Assembly: GCF_036013935.1 (NCBI RefSeq)
Contig: NZ_CP107902.1
Span: forward strand, 62,001 to 126,000
Direction: 5' to 3'
Origin: Streptomyces sp. NBC_00461
Lineage (GTDB): Bacteria > Actinomycetota > Actinomycetes > Streptomycetales > Streptomycetaceae
Length of the DNA: 64,000 nucleotides
Made by a program: the position numbers and the translations under genes. Shown one piece after another: positions 49,358 to 58,706 of the stretch; position 1 is the stretch's first letter, and each line of letters begins with the position of its first letter. Below the pieces are notes generated by a model. It saw nothing but the letters and a program-made list of their open reading frames with translations, made no database searches and was not told the DNA's origin.

Positions 49358-50290
49358 ATGTCCCCTGGCAAGCAGACCGCACGGAGCGAGGCCGCTGCTC
49401 CGATGGCGGCCGGCGCCCGGCTGGAGGCGATGCGCCGCCGCGTACGCCTCTCACGTGTGGCGGTCTGGACCGTCATCGCGGCCGGCCCCGTCGCGCTGTG
49501 CGTCGCCGTCGCCTCCACCCCGACCACGGTCGCGGCAGCAGCGGCGGCCAAGCCCACTGCGATGCGCACCGCGTCGGACGCCGCCGACCCGGGCGGCTAT
49601 GCGCAGGTGTTCGTCGGCGCGTGGTTGCGCAGCAGTGCGGACGACGAGACGAGTGCGCAGGCGCGGCTTGCGCAGTCGATGGCGCCGGACGTCGAGCTGC
49701 CCGACCCGGTCGCCGATGCGCAATCGGCTCCTCAGTCGGTGACGGCGGTGCGCAGTGCGCAGCGCGGCGCCGGTGCGTGGTCGGTGACGGTGGCTGCGCA
49801 GTTCGCAGGCGGATCGGTGCGGTTCTACGCCGTGCCGGTGGTCTGCGACAGCGCGGGCTCCTCGTTCACGGTGACCGGTGCGCCTGGCGTGGTGGCCAGC
49901 CCGGCCCGGGCCGAGGTGGCGAAGTCGTCGTACGCCGTGCCCGTTCCGGAGGGTGATCTGTCGTCTGCTCTCGGGCAGTTCCTCGCCGCCTACCTGACGG
50001 GGGCCGGTGAGGTCGACCGCTACCTCGCGCCCGGCGTGAAGCTCACCGCCGTGTCCCCCGCCCCGTACGCGGCGGTCGCCGTCCAGGAGGTGTCGGCCGT
50101 CGAGGAGGCCGCGGCCGCCGAGCAGGTGCCGGCGGACGGCACGAAGGTGCGGGTCCTGGCCTCGGTGGAAGCCCGTGACGCGACCGGCCGGTGGCCGCTG
50201 GCGTACGAGCTCACGCTCAAGGCCCGCTCCGGCCGGTGGGAAGTCGCCGCGCTTCAGTCCGGGACTGCCCAGGACGGGGGCGGGCGATGA
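49358..50290 (+). CDS. TcpC-like conjugal transfer protein
   Basis: The 310-aa protein has a cytoplasmic arm, a single membrane span (AVWTVIAAGPVALCVAVAST) and an extracellular part with two NTF2-like repeats: PGGYAQVFVGAWLRSS to FYAVPVVCDSAGSSF, and LSSALGQFLAAYLTGAGEVD to WPLAYELTLKARSGRWEV. This is the layout of TcpC/VirB8-type proteins of Gram-positive conjugation. ATG 49358 has GGGAG seven bases upstream. The 5' third of the gene carries nine further TGCGCA motifs, many as Gln/Ala codons. It starts the transfer operon and overlaps the next gene by ATGA. Confidence 0.75.
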   Translation: MSPGKQTARSEAAAPMAAGARLEAMRRRVRLSRVAVWTVIAAGPVALCVAVASTPTTVAAAAAAKPTAMRTASDAADPGGYAQVFVGAWLRSSADDETSAQARLAQSMAPDVELPDPVADAQSAPQSVTAVRSAQRGAGAWSVTVAAQFAGGSVRFYAVPVVCDSAGSSFTVTGAPGVVASPARAEVAKSSYAVPVPEGDLSSALGQFLAAYLTGAGEVDRYLAPGVKLTAVSPAPYAAVAVQEVSAVEEAAAAEQVPADGTKVRVLASVEARDATGRWPLAYELTLKARSGRWEVAALQSGTAQDGGGR

Positions 50291-50628
50291 ACACCGTGCA
50301 CAGCCTGATGCTCGCCGGGCAGCTGGACGACCTCGGCAACAGCTGGATCAACATGTTCAAGGAGTGGGCGACCAAGGGGCTGCAGGCCGGTCTGATCTGT
50401 CTGGTCGTCGTCATCATGATCCAGAAGTTCAGCCTCAAGGCGGGGATCGGTGCCCTGCTGTTGATGGTGATCGCGCTGGGTCTGTACAACTCGCGCAACG
50501 ACCTGGCGAACATGTTCACCGACGAGGTGAAGAACCCGCCCAAGGGCGCTCCCGCCGTTCCCGGCATCGTCCGGTCCGAACTCCCGGCCTCTCGTGACCA
50601 TTCGCTCGGGGCCGGGGGCTGGCTGTGA
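50287..50628 (+). CDS. Small two-span membrane protein, transfer operon
   Basis: The 113-aa protein reads MNTVHSLMLAGQLDDLGNSW, then two hydrophobic spans (LQAGLICLVVVIMIQKF and IGALLLMVIALGLY) and a short tail. The size and topology resemble VirB2/PrgI-type or TcpD-like components of actinomycete type IV systems. It is coupled to both neighbours by four-base overlaps. Confidence 0.6.
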   Translation: MNTVHSLMLAGQLDDLGNSWINMFKEWATKGLQAGLICLVVVIMIQKFSLKAGIGALLLMVIALGLYNSRNDLANMFTDEVKNPPKGAPAVPGIVRSELPASRDHSLGAGGWL

Positions 50629-51212
50629 GCGCGGCCGCCGCGGCACGGGTGGGCCGCTTCTACACCTCCGCCCGCCGCCATCCCTGGGTGCTGGGCAAGG
50701 TCGCCGACTGGAAAATCCCGCTCGGCCCCTACACGCCCGCGCAGATCGCGGTCGCCGTCGGCGGCGGCTTCCTTCTGATCAAGACCATCGGCTGGTGGTC
50801 GTGGATGGGGCCGGTCCCCATCGTCGGGTGGGGCCTGGTCATCTGGATGGTGCGCCGGCCGAAGGTCCGGGGCCGTGCCCCGATGCAGGCCGCTTTGGGC
50901 TGGGTGCTGCTCGGCTGGCAGCCCCGCGGAGGGCGGATCGGCGGGCGGGCCGCCCGCGACCGCGCTGACCACCCGCTGCTCGGCGGCTTCACCATCGAGG
51001 ACGCGCCCGCGCCCGCTCCCCATCCCGCTGTGCACGCCGCACCCTCCCGCGCGGTTCAGCGGGGTCCAACCCGGGCGCCGCACCCGAGCCCGGCCACAGA
51101 CCGCGCGTCCGCACCCCGCCGCACACAGCCAGTTGCTCCCGCGGTAGCGGCAGGGCCGGTGTCGGGCGTGCAGCAGCTGCTCGCGCTCGCCCAGCAAGGG
51201 GGTGCGCGATGA
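50625..51212 (+). CDS. Membrane protein of the transfer operon (TcpE/PrgI position)
   Basis: The 195-aa protein has an N-terminal YTSARRHPWVLGKVADWKIP, then two adjacent spans (IAVAVGGGFLLIKTIGWWSW and VPIVGWGLVIWMV) and a basic Pro/Ala-rich cytoplasmic tail. A small membrane protein directly before the VirB4-type ATPase gene occupies the TcpE/VirB3 place, where it would anchor the ATPase. GTG 50625 and its stop overlap both neighbours. Confidence 0.6.
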   Translation: MSAAAAARVGRFYTSARRHPWVLGKVADWKIPLGPYTPAQIAVAVGGGFLLIKTIGWWSWMGPVPIVGWGLVIWMVRRPKVRGRAPMQAALGWVLLGWQPRGGRIGGRAARDRADHPLLGGFTIEDAPAPAPHPAVHAAPSRAVQRGPTRAPHPSPATDRASAPRRTQPVAPAVAAGPVSGVQQLLALAQQGGAR

Positions 51213-53899
51213 GGGTGCCGATCCGTCACATCGCCGGGCACCTGGTGTGGTCCACGCAGGGCAGCGTGTGGGCCGTCTACCGCCTGCACCCGGGCCCGGA
51301 CGCGCAGGGCCGGCGCGAGGAGACCGTCCAGGGCACCTACGTGCCCGCCCCCGTCCGCGACGAACAGCTCGCCAAGATCACCCACTTGGTGCGCTCTCTG
51401 TCCGGGGCACCGCGCCTGTACGGCATGTGCGCGCAGGTCGACCCGGGCGAGATCGCCCTCAGGATGATCGAGGGCATCGAGCCGGCCGAGCAGGCACCCG
51501 GTGCGGGCCGGCACCCGTGGGTGGAGAACGTCGAGGCCACCCTGGATCTGCTGGACGGCCAGGAGATGCACCGCCGCACCCTGTGGCTGGCCGTGCCCCT
51601 GCAGACCGAAACAGGCGGCCTGCAGGTGTCGGCGTCCCTCGGTGCGGCGTGGGCCGAGGTCGCGCCGATGCTGGGCATGCGGCTGGCGCCGGTGGCCCGG
51701 CGCGAGGTGAGCTCCTACCGCGAGCAGGCCTCCCGGGTGGAGGCCGCGCTCGCCGGCGGCATCGCTTTCCGCCCGGCCCGCCCGGCGGAGATCGTGTGGA
51801 TGATCCAGCACGCCCTCCACCGCGGCCTTGCCGAGCCGCTGCTGGCGGAGGCCGAGACCAGCGAGCTGTACGGCGGGCAGATCCGTGAAGGGGTGCTGCG
51901 CTCCCCCAGCTACGCCGACCTCGGCCAGGTGCGCCTGCAGGAAGGCGGCATCGACCCCGACCTCGATGATGTCGACGAGCTCAAGAGCGCGGGCCGGATC
52001 ACCCGGTCGGGCCGCAAGGCCTGGTGGCGAGTGAACACCGGATCACCGCTGGGGCGGCGCTGGCTGCAGGTCGAGTCCGACAACGGTGTGGGCTACCAGG
52101 CGCAGTTGGCGCTGGCCGAGTGCCCGCCCGCCATCAGCCAGGATGCCGCCGACCTGTTCACCCAGCTGGAGATGCTCGACTTTCCCGTCGACTACACCGT
52201 CGACCTGACGCTCGTGCCCGCAGAGAAGGCTCGCGACCAGGTGCGGCGCAAGAAGAACGAACTCATCGACCAGGCCGATCAGTACGACGCCCGCCCTACC
52301 GGCATGCCCGCCTCGCTCACCGAGGCCGCCCGTGACCTGGGCGAGCTGGACGCCCGCCTGTCCCGTACGTCGGTCGAGGTGGAGGTGCAGTCGGTGACGG
52401 TGCTGACGGTGTGGGGGCCGACCGCCGCCGTCTGCGACGCGAGGGCCCGCGCCCTGGCCGCGCTGCTCGGCGGCGCCGACTACCGCGCCGTGCGCCCGGC
52501 CGGCCTGCAGGAGGCCCTGTTCACCCTGGGGCTGCCCGGCACCGTACGGCCGGGCGTCGTACGGGAGTTCACCCAGCACCAGGTCTCCGAAGACTGGGCG
52601 CTGGGCGGGGCCTTCACGGCTGCGGAGGTCGGCGACCCCAACGGCATGTTCCTCGGCATCGACCAGGACAGCGGCTCCACCCGCCCCGTCATGATCAACG
52701 TGGCGGATGCGCCCAAGGTGGACGCATCCGCGTCGATGGGCATCGTCGGGGATCTCGGCGCGGGCAAGAGCGTCCTGCAGAAGCTGATCGCGGAGGCGGT
52801 GTGGGCGCGCGGCGGCTGCGCGATCTGCATCGACCGCACCCCCGTGCGCGAGTGGGCCACCTTCGCCCGCACCGCGGCCAAGGGCCGCGTCCAGATCATC
52901 GACGCCGCGCAGGCCGAGGTGTCCATCGACCCGCTGCGCATGTTCGACGGGCCGGAGGGCCGCCACTACGCCCTGTCCTACCTCACCCTGCAGCTCGGCA
53001 TCGGCCCGATGAGCACCAACGGCGAGGTCCTCCACCACGCCGTCGAACAGGCCGCCCTCAGCGACGCCCCGTCCATGCACCGTGTCCTTGAGGTCCTCGA
53101 GGAGATGGCCACGCGCGAGGCGGGCAAACGGCAGGACGCGGCCGCGACCCTCGCCGGTCTCATCCGGGTCGTGGCGACCAACTCCCTGGCCCGGATGGTC
53201 TTCGACCCGACGCTGCCGCCGGTCAGGTTGGACGCCTCCAGCGCCTCCGACATGATCGTGATCACCACCACTGGTCTGAAGCTGCCTCCGAAGGCGGCGT
53301 TCGCCAACCCTGAGATCCTGCACCAGCAGCCGCTGGAGGCGCTGATCGGCCGGGCGGTGCTCTACCTGATCGCCGCGATCGCCCGGCAGACGGCTTTCGA
53401 GGACCCCGAGCGGTTCACCGCGGTGGTCCTGGACGAGCTGTACTGGCTCACCTCGTCCGCCGAGGGCACGGCCTTGGTCCACGAGATCCTCCACGACGGC
53501 CGCAAGCACGGCGCCGGGCTCCTGGCGGGTTCGCACGACGCCGAGGAACTCGGGCCCGACCGAGGCCTGATGGCCTACCGGGCACTCGCCCGCACCGCCG
53601 ACCGTGAACGCGCCCGCCGCGGGCTGGAGTTCGTCGGCCTCGACCCGACCGACGGCGAACTGCTGCGGCTGGTGACCACCGGCCTGTCCCCCGTCGGGCA
53701 GCGCGGCCGGGAGGGCGAGTTCCTGCTGACGTGCCCGCGGCAGAACACCGGCCGCATCAAGGTCTCCATCCCCCGCATCGAGCGCATCACCACGTCCATC
53801 ACCACCACGCCGGGACGCCGCACGAGCGCTGTCTCCCCCACGGTGCCTAAGCCGCTTGCCGGTGAGGCCGCACAGACCCGTCCGAAGGAAACCGTCTGA
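51209..53899 (+). CDS. VirB4-like conjugation ATPase
   Basis: The 896-aa protein has an N-domain of the TraC/VirB4 type (HLVWSTQGSVWAVYRLHPGP) and Walker A GIVGDLGAGKSVLQKLIAEA (about 512-530). Walker B is AVVLDELYWLTSSAEG (about 737-752), followed by GRKHGAGLLAGSHDAEEL and RQNTGRIKVSIPRIERI. VirB4 is the universal energising ATPase of type IV secretion, at the inner face of the membrane. The start overlaps the preceding gene (ATGA). Confidence 0.85.
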   Translation: MRVPIRHIAGHLVWSTQGSVWAVYRLHPGPDAQGRREETVQGTYVPAPVRDEQLAKITHLVRSLSGAPRLYGMCAQVDPGEIALRMIEGIEPAEQAPGAGRHPWVENVEATLDLLDGQEMHRRTLWLAVPLQTETGGLQVSASLGAAWAEVAPMLGMRLAPVARREVSSYREQASRVEAALAGGIAFRPARPAEIVWMIQHALHRGLAEPLLAEAETSELYGGQIREGVLRSPSYADLGQVRLQEGGIDPDLDDVDELKSAGRITRSGRKAWWRVNTGSPLGRRWLQVESDNGVGYQAQLALAECPPAISQDAADLFTQLEMLDFPVDYTVDLTLVPAEKARDQVRRKKNELIDQADQYDARPTGMPASLTEAARDLGELDARLSRTSVEVEVQSVTVLTVWGPTAAVCDARARALAALLGGADYRAVRPAGLQEALFTLGLPGTVRPGVVREFTQHQVSEDWALGGAFTAAEVGDPNGMFLGIDQDSGSTRPVMINVADAPKVDASASMGIVGDLGAGKSVLQKLIAEAVWARGGCAICIDRTPVREWATFARTAAKGRVQIIDAAQAEVSIDPLRMFDGPEGRHYALSYLTLQLGIGPMSTNGEVLHHAVEQAALSDAPSMHRVLEVLEEMATREAGKRQDAAATLAGLIRVVATNSLARMVFDPTLPPVRLDASSASDMIVITTTGLKLPPKAAFANPEILHQQPLEALIGRAVLYLIAAIARQTAFEDPERFTAVVLDELYWLTSSAEGTALVHEILHDGRKHGAGLLAGSHDAEELGPDRGLMAYRALARTADRERARRGLEFVGLDPTDGELLRLVTTGLSPVGQRGREGEFLLTCPRQNTGRIKVSIPRIERITTSITTTPGRRTSAVSPTVPKPLAGEAAQTRPKETV

Positions 53900-54234
53900 T
53901 GACCACGTTGTCCTGTGCCCGCTCGAAGCGCGTCGCCGCCGTGAGCGTCCTCACCGTGCTCGCCGTCGTCGTGCTCGCCCTCGGGGTGGGCGTGCCGCAG
54001 GGGTGGTGGCCGCACACCGGACAGGCCTTCGCCGCCGACGCCGCGCACCGGGATCCCTGCGCCCTGATCGTGGGCCCGGCCAAGGCGTACTGCGAGCGCG
54101 GCGCCGCGACCACTGCCTCCGCCGGTCATCAGGACGTGGCCGGCGGGGCGTGGAGGCTGGTGCCTGCCAGTGCAGGTGTGGGTGCTCTCGTGGTGTGGCG
54201 GCTGCGCGGCGCCGCTGGGCGAAGGCGGCGCTGA
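53899..54234 (+). CDS. Small exported or membrane protein
   Basis: The 111-aa protein has a basic start, a signal-like span (AAVSVLTVLAVVVLALGVGV), DPCALIVGPAKAYCERG, and a second span (LVPASAGVGALVVWRLRG) with an Arg-rich end. The DPC..I.GPAK.YCERG motif recurs in the next protein (DPCRLVKGPAKKWCQRGDG), so the two may form a matched extracellular pair with a disulphide loop. Its ATG touches the VirB4 stop and it ends one base before the next GTG. Confidence 0.6.
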   Translation: MTTLSCARSKRVAAVSVLTVLAVVVLALGVGVPQGWWPHTGQAFAADAAHRDPCALIVGPAKAYCERGAATTASAGHQDVAGGAWRLVPASAGVGALVVWRLRGAAGRRRR

Positions 54235-54235
54235 C

Positions 54236-56917
54236 GTGTTCCGTCCAGACCGTGCGACTTTGCGTTCGGCCGGTTTCGTCGTGCTGCTCACCGGCGTGTT
54301 CCTCATGGTGAACACCCAGGTCGTGTACGCGGCCGGCAGCAACAGCGAGACCGGAGACCTGCTCGCCCCGCTGAACATCTACTCGTCCGAGGGTGTGCCG
54401 ATCGACGGGTACGACCTGAACGCTTCAGGTGGCTCCATCGTCGCCTTCAAGACCCAGGCCCTGGCCTTCGCCCTGTCCGGGCTGTTCACCCTGATCAGGC
54501 TGCTGGTCGGGCTGGCCGGGTGGGCGATCGAGGTGGCCTTCCGGTTCCCGCTGCTCAAGCTCCTCACCAAGCCCGCGCAGAAGGTCGCCGACACCTACGA
54601 CACGGTGGTCGTCGACACACTCGGGATCAAGGGGCTCTTGCTGGCCTGGGCGTTTGTGTTCGCGGGATTCATGATCGTGCGTGGCCGGGTCGGCCGCGGT
54701 CTGGGCGAAATCTTCCTCACCCTGCTCATCGGGGCGATCGCTGCCTCGGCTCTCATCCGCCCCGACACCATGCTCGGCCCGGACGGGCCGCTGGGGCAGT
54801 CCCAGCAGGTGGCCGCCGAGGTCGCCCAGGAGAGCGTCAACTCCTACGACTGGGGCGGCAAGCTCGCCAGCTACGACCCATGCGCCGGCATGGCCGGCAA
54901 CGCCGAGATCAAGTGCGAACAGCGTGAAGGCGAAGGACCGGTCTCTTCAACGGAAGTGGCCCGGCCCATCCAGGATTCGATCACCAACGCCTTGATTGTC
55001 AAGCCGTACATGCTCCTCCAGTACGGGCGCATCCTCGACCCGGCCAAGCCTGCCGACCGCAAGGCCTACGCGGTCCACCTGAAGTGGATCACCGGCGGTT
55101 ATAAGGCCGGCACGGCCAAAGACGACAAGGACGATCCCTGCCGCCTGGTCAAGGGGCCCGCCAAGAAATGGTGCCAGCGCGGCGACGGCGACAAGGGGAC
55201 CGCAGGGGCGCTGCCCGAACTCACTCCGGGTGGTGAGCTGCTGGATGCCGCCAATCCGGTCGTCAGCGCGGAGGACCAGGAGTTCGCCGCGTTCCTCGCC
55301 GACATGAAGAAGGCCGGACCGGTCGGCAAGTCGTGTGCCGCCTACGCCGAACAGCCCACCTGGTGGCGGGTCGGCGGAGCCTTCCTGCTGCTGATCGCCG
55401 CCCTGTTCATCTGCGGCATGCTGCTGTCCAGCGCGATCGTGCTGCTGGGTACCCAGGGCATCTGCGCGGCAGCGGCGGCCGTCGGCGGGGTCACCTTCGT
55501 CGCAGGCATGCTGCCCGGCCCGGCGCGCCAGTCGGTGTGGAAGTGGCTGTCGATCTGGGGCATCGCCGTCCTGGCCGTGGTCGGGATCTGCGCCTTCATC
55601 CCCTTCTTCGGGATCGCCATCGACGCCACCATCACCAACGGCCCCGACCTGATGGTCGAGCGGATCCTGCTCATCGACGTGCTCGCCATCGCCGGCGCGG
55701 CCGGACACCGCAGGCTGCTGACCGGCATCACCTCCTTCGGACGGCGCATGGCCATGCGGATGCGCTACGCCAAGGTCGGCGGCACCCACATGCCCGGCGA
55801 CACCTCCGAACTCGGCGCCGCCCTCGCCATGAACTCCCCTACCGCGATCGGCGGATACGGCGGCGGGCTGCGCGCCTTCACCGGCGGGGGTGGCGGCAGG
55901 TTCGGCATGCTCGGCACCCGCCAGCGACTGATGGGCGCACTCACCTCCCTGGTCGACGGCGCCGGCATGCCGGTGGACACCGGCGGACTCCTCGCCGATG
56001 CCACGGCCGAAGCCGGGCGCGGTCTGGCCCCGTTGACCGCGGCCGCGGCCGTGGGTGGGCTGGGCGCACGGCTTGGCGGGAAGGGTGCGCATTGGCTGCT
56101 GATCGGCCGCCGTCCGGATCGGGAGCAGTTGGCCAAGTGGCGCAAGCCCACGGCCGACGGGGACCCGGGTGCGGGTGGCCCGTCGGGCGGCGGTGGTTCA
56201 GGCGGTGCGGGGCCGCGTCGGCCGTCAGGCCCGCCCGACCGGTATCGCAACGACCAGGGGCAGGTCGTCGACCGTAACACCGGCCAGGTGCTGCACGACC
56301 AGAACAGCGATCGGACGCTGCTGTCGACCCGGGCCCACAACCGGCTGGTCCGCTTCCGCGGGTACCGCATCCTCAACCGGGGCGGCCGGGCCGCGTACGG
56401 GGCGACGGTCGGTCTGCCGGCCAACGTCCGCCGGGCCCGGTCGGGGGGTTCGCGCTACTCCCAGGACGCCCGCCAGCAGGTGCGGGTTTGGGGCAACACC
56501 GTCCGCGAAGACCGCCGGGCCTGGGGCGACACGGGGCGACACGTGGCCCAGGTCCTGCGGGACCACACCGACGACAGCGGCGGTTCCGGTCCGTTCGCCA
56601 ACCGCCGCCTGCCAGCCGTAGGCACTCCGGCTGCCACCCCCCGCCCGGCCGCGCCTGCGCGCCCCGCCCCACCAACGGGCGGTCCCGCAGCTCCGCCGCC
56701 GGCACCGCTCCCGCCTCGGCAGGGCCCGCCCCCAGTGCCTCGGTCCGATCTCGGCAGGCCCGCTCATCCCGGGGGCGGGAACGCACGCAACCCACGGGAC
56801 GAGGCACGGGACCGGATGCGGGAGCTGATGCGGCGGACCGAGCCCGACGCCGACCGGCTGGGCCGCCTGCGCCAGGTGCGGGATCGGTGGCAGGACGAGG
56901 ACGGTGAGGGCGAGTGA
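54236..56917 (+). CDS. VirB6/TrbL-like polytopic transfer protein
   Basis: The 893-aa protein starts with an export-like span (SAGFVVLLTGVFLMVNTQVV). Several transmembrane segments follow: FALSGLFTLIRLLVGLAGWA, LLLAWAFVFAGFMIVRG, VGGAFLLLIAALFICGMLLS and WLSIWGIAVLAVVGICAFIP. An external loop carries DPC..KGPAKKWCQRG. The C-terminal 250 residues are Gly/Pro/Arg-rich and cytoplasmic. This matches the VirB6/TrbL channel family of conjugation machines. GTG 54236 lies one base after the preceding stop. Confidence 0.75.
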   Translation: MFRPDRATLRSAGFVVLLTGVFLMVNTQVVYAAGSNSETGDLLAPLNIYSSEGVPIDGYDLNASGGSIVAFKTQALAFALSGLFTLIRLLVGLAGWAIEVAFRFPLLKLLTKPAQKVADTYDTVVVDTLGIKGLLLAWAFVFAGFMIVRGRVGRGLGEIFLTLLIGAIAASALIRPDTMLGPDGPLGQSQQVAAEVAQESVNSYDWGGKLASYDPCAGMAGNAEIKCEQREGEGPVSSTEVARPIQDSITNALIVKPYMLLQYGRILDPAKPADRKAYAVHLKWITGGYKAGTAKDDKDDPCRLVKGPAKKWCQRGDGDKGTAGALPELTPGGELLDAANPVVSAEDQEFAAFLADMKKAGPVGKSCAAYAEQPTWWRVGGAFLLLIAALFICGMLLSSAIVLLGTQGICAAAAAVGGVTFVAGMLPGPARQSVWKWLSIWGIAVLAVVGICAFIPFFGIAIDATITNGPDLMVERILLIDVLAIAGAAGHRRLLTGITSFGRRMAMRMRYAKVGGTHMPGDTSELGAALAMNSPTAIGGYGGGLRAFTGGGGGRFGMLGTRQRLMGALTSLVDGAGMPVDTGGLLADATAEAGRGLAPLTAAAAVGGLGARLGGKGAHWLLIGRRPDREQLAKWRKPTADGDPGAGGPSGGGGSGGAGPRRPSGPPDRYRNDQGQVVDRNTGQVLHDQNSDRTLLSTRAHNRLVRFRGYRILNRGGRAAYGATVGLPANVRRARSGGSRYSQDARQQVRVWGNTVREDRRAWGDTGRHVAQVLRDHTDDSGGSGPFANRRLPAVGTPAATPRPAAPARPAPPTGGPAAPPPAPLPPRQGPPPVPRSDLGRPAHPGGGNARNPRDEARDRMRELMRRTEPDADRLGRLRQVRDRWQDEDGEGE

Positions 56918-58065
56918 GGCCGCCGGTACGCCGCATGAGGCGGTGGGGATGTGTCGTCGCGCTGCTGATGTTCGCCGCCGTGTGCTGCGCCGCGCCGGTC
57001 GGAAACGCGATCAGCGCATACGTCGCCCTGAAGACCGGTGCGCAGGACGACGGAGGGATCGCCGAGGGCGGCAGCGCCGCGGACATCCCGCCGCGGATGC
57101 TGACCGCCTACAAGAAGGCGGTTCAGCACGTCGGTGAGTATGTGCCCAAGTGCGAGGGCATGCGCTGGCCTATCCTCGCCGGGATCGCCAAGGTCGAGTC
57201 CAACCACGCTGTGGGCAGGAACATCGCCGACAACGGCGACATCCGCCCGAAGATCTACGGGGTGCTCCTCAACGGCTCCGGCGCCGGCGGCAACACCACT
57301 GTCTTCCCCGACACCGACGGTGGCAGGTGGGATGGCGCCTCACAGGGTGAGCGAGCCGTCGGGCCATTCCAGTTCATGCCCTCGACCTGGGAGTCGACCG
57401 GCGAGGACGGCAACGGGGACAAGGTTGCCGATCCCCACAACGCCGACGACGCCGCGCTCGGCGCCGCGATCTACCTGTGCACAGGAGGCCGCGACCTGAC
57501 CAAGCGGGCCCAGCTCACGGCGGCGATCCTGCAGTACAACCACTCGAGCGAGTACGTGGCAGGCGTGCTGGGCTGGATCGAGCAGTACAGGGCGGCCGCC
57601 AAGGACCCGGACCTCAAGAACGTCTCCGGGAAGGCCCGCACCGTGATCGAGGCGGCGCTCTCCCAGCGGGGGGTGCCCTACTCGTGGGGCGGGGGCAACG
57701 CCAAGGGTCCGTCGTACGGGTTCTGCTGCTCCCCCAGCGGCAAGAACGGCGCCAACATCAAGGGCTTCGACTGTTCCGGGATGACCCAGTACGCGTACGC
57801 GAAGGCCGGCATCCGACTGCCGCGCACCGCGGCCGCCCAGGCCGGTGTCGGCCGGCGGATTCCCGCGGGCCTTGGCACGGGTGCGCTCATGCCGGGTGAC
57901 CTCGTCTTCTACGCCACCGCTCCCGGACGCGATTTGACGATCTATCACGTCGGGATCTACCTGGGCGGCGGGCAGATGGTCAACGCCGCCCGCCCGGGGA
58001 CCGTTGTCCGGCTGGACGCGGTGGACGCGATGTCCGGCTATGCGGGAGGGGCGCGGCTGCTGTGA
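56914..58065 (+). CDS. Bifunctional lytic transglycosylase / NlpC-P60 hydrolase
   Basis: The 383-aa secreted protein has a signal span (WGCVVALLMFAAVCCAAPVG), then a soluble transglycosylase domain (AGIAKVESNHAVGRN with catalytic Glu, VGPFQFMPSTW, AAIYLC, ILQYNHSSEYV). A C-terminal NlpC/P60 peptidase domain follows: GVPYSWGGGN, GFDCSGMTQYAY with Cys about 286, and IYHVGIYLGGGQMVNA with the His. The enzymes open peptidoglycan locally for the transfer channel, as Tn916 Orf14 does. GTG overlaps the previous stop by four bases. Confidence 0.9.
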   Translation: MRPPVRRMRRWGCVVALLMFAAVCCAAPVGNAISAYVALKTGAQDDGGIAEGGSAADIPPRMLTAYKKAVQHVGEYVPKCEGMRWPILAGIAKVESNHAVGRNIADNGDIRPKIYGVLLNGSGAGGNTTVFPDTDGGRWDGASQGERAVGPFQFMPSTWESTGEDGNGDKVADPHNADDAALGAAIYLCTGGRDLTKRAQLTAAILQYNHSSEYVAGVLGWIEQYRAAAKDPDLKNVSGKARTVIEAALSQRGVPYSWGGGNAKGPSYGFCCSPSGKNGANIKGFDCSGMTQYAYAKAGIRLPRTAAAQAGVGRRIPAGLGTGALMPGDLVFYATAPGRDLTIYHVGIYLGGGQMVNAARPGTVVRLDAVDAMSGYAGGARLL

Positions 58066-58706
58066 CCACCACCCCGCGCTCCTCGCGTCTGCTGTTGCTG
58101 AGCACCGTCGTGCTCACCATTGCCGGCCTCGCTCTGCTGGGCATGCCGCACGGTCAACAGCCGCAGGCCCCGGCCGCCTCGCCGACCAAGCAGGTGACCA
58201 CGGATGCGTCATCGGCGGCCGCTGCGCCTCCTACCGGCAAGCTGACCGCCCACGCGGCTGCCACCGCGACGCCCGCCGCATCGACACCGCCGGCCGTCGC
58301 GTCCGCTCTGCCACCGCACGGCGAGGGCGTGGCCGGTGACCGGGCCGTCCAGCGGAACCTGGAGGCGGCCTGGCCCGCCGATCTTCCTGCCGCCGACGAG
58401 CGGGAGTTGCTCACCGCCGGTCGCGCGCTGCTGCGCGCGGACGCCACCGGAGCCGGCCGCGCGAAATGGCCAGAGGTTTTCCCCGACCCGGGGCAGGCGG
58501 TGGCCCCGGCGTTCGCCACCGCCCGTTTCCGCATCCAGGCCGCGATCGCCCGCCGCCACGGCAGTCGCAACAAGGCGGTGGTCCATCTGGTGTGGGCCGG
58601 CGTAGACCGCGGCGGCACCTTCACCGACCTCCGCATCACCGACTGGTTCTTCACCCGCACGAACAAGAAGGGAGCAGCGACGTGGATTCCGCAGCCCCGT
58701 ACCTGA
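58062..58706 (+). CDS. Membrane-anchored transfer-operon protein
   Basis: The 214-aa protein has one N-terminal span (LLLLSTVVLTIAGLALLGMP), a low-complexity Ala/Pro/Thr linker and a C-terminal domain. That domain (AGRALLRADATGAGRAKWPE, IQAAIARRHGSRNKAVVHLV, GTFTDLRITDWFFTRTN) has an NTF2-like look, similar to a VirB8-type fold. It overlaps both neighbouring genes. Its exact role is unknown. Confidence 0.55.
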   Translation: MTTTPRSSRLLLLSTVVLTIAGLALLGMPHGQQPQAPAASPTKQVTTDASSAAAAPPTGKLTAHAAATATPAASTPPAVASALPPHGEGVAGDRAVQRNLEAAWPADLPAADERELLTAGRALLRADATGAGRAKWPEVFPDPGQAVAPAFATARFRIQAAIARRHGSRNKAVVHLVWAGVDRGGTFTDLRITDWFFTRTNKKGAATWIPQPRT

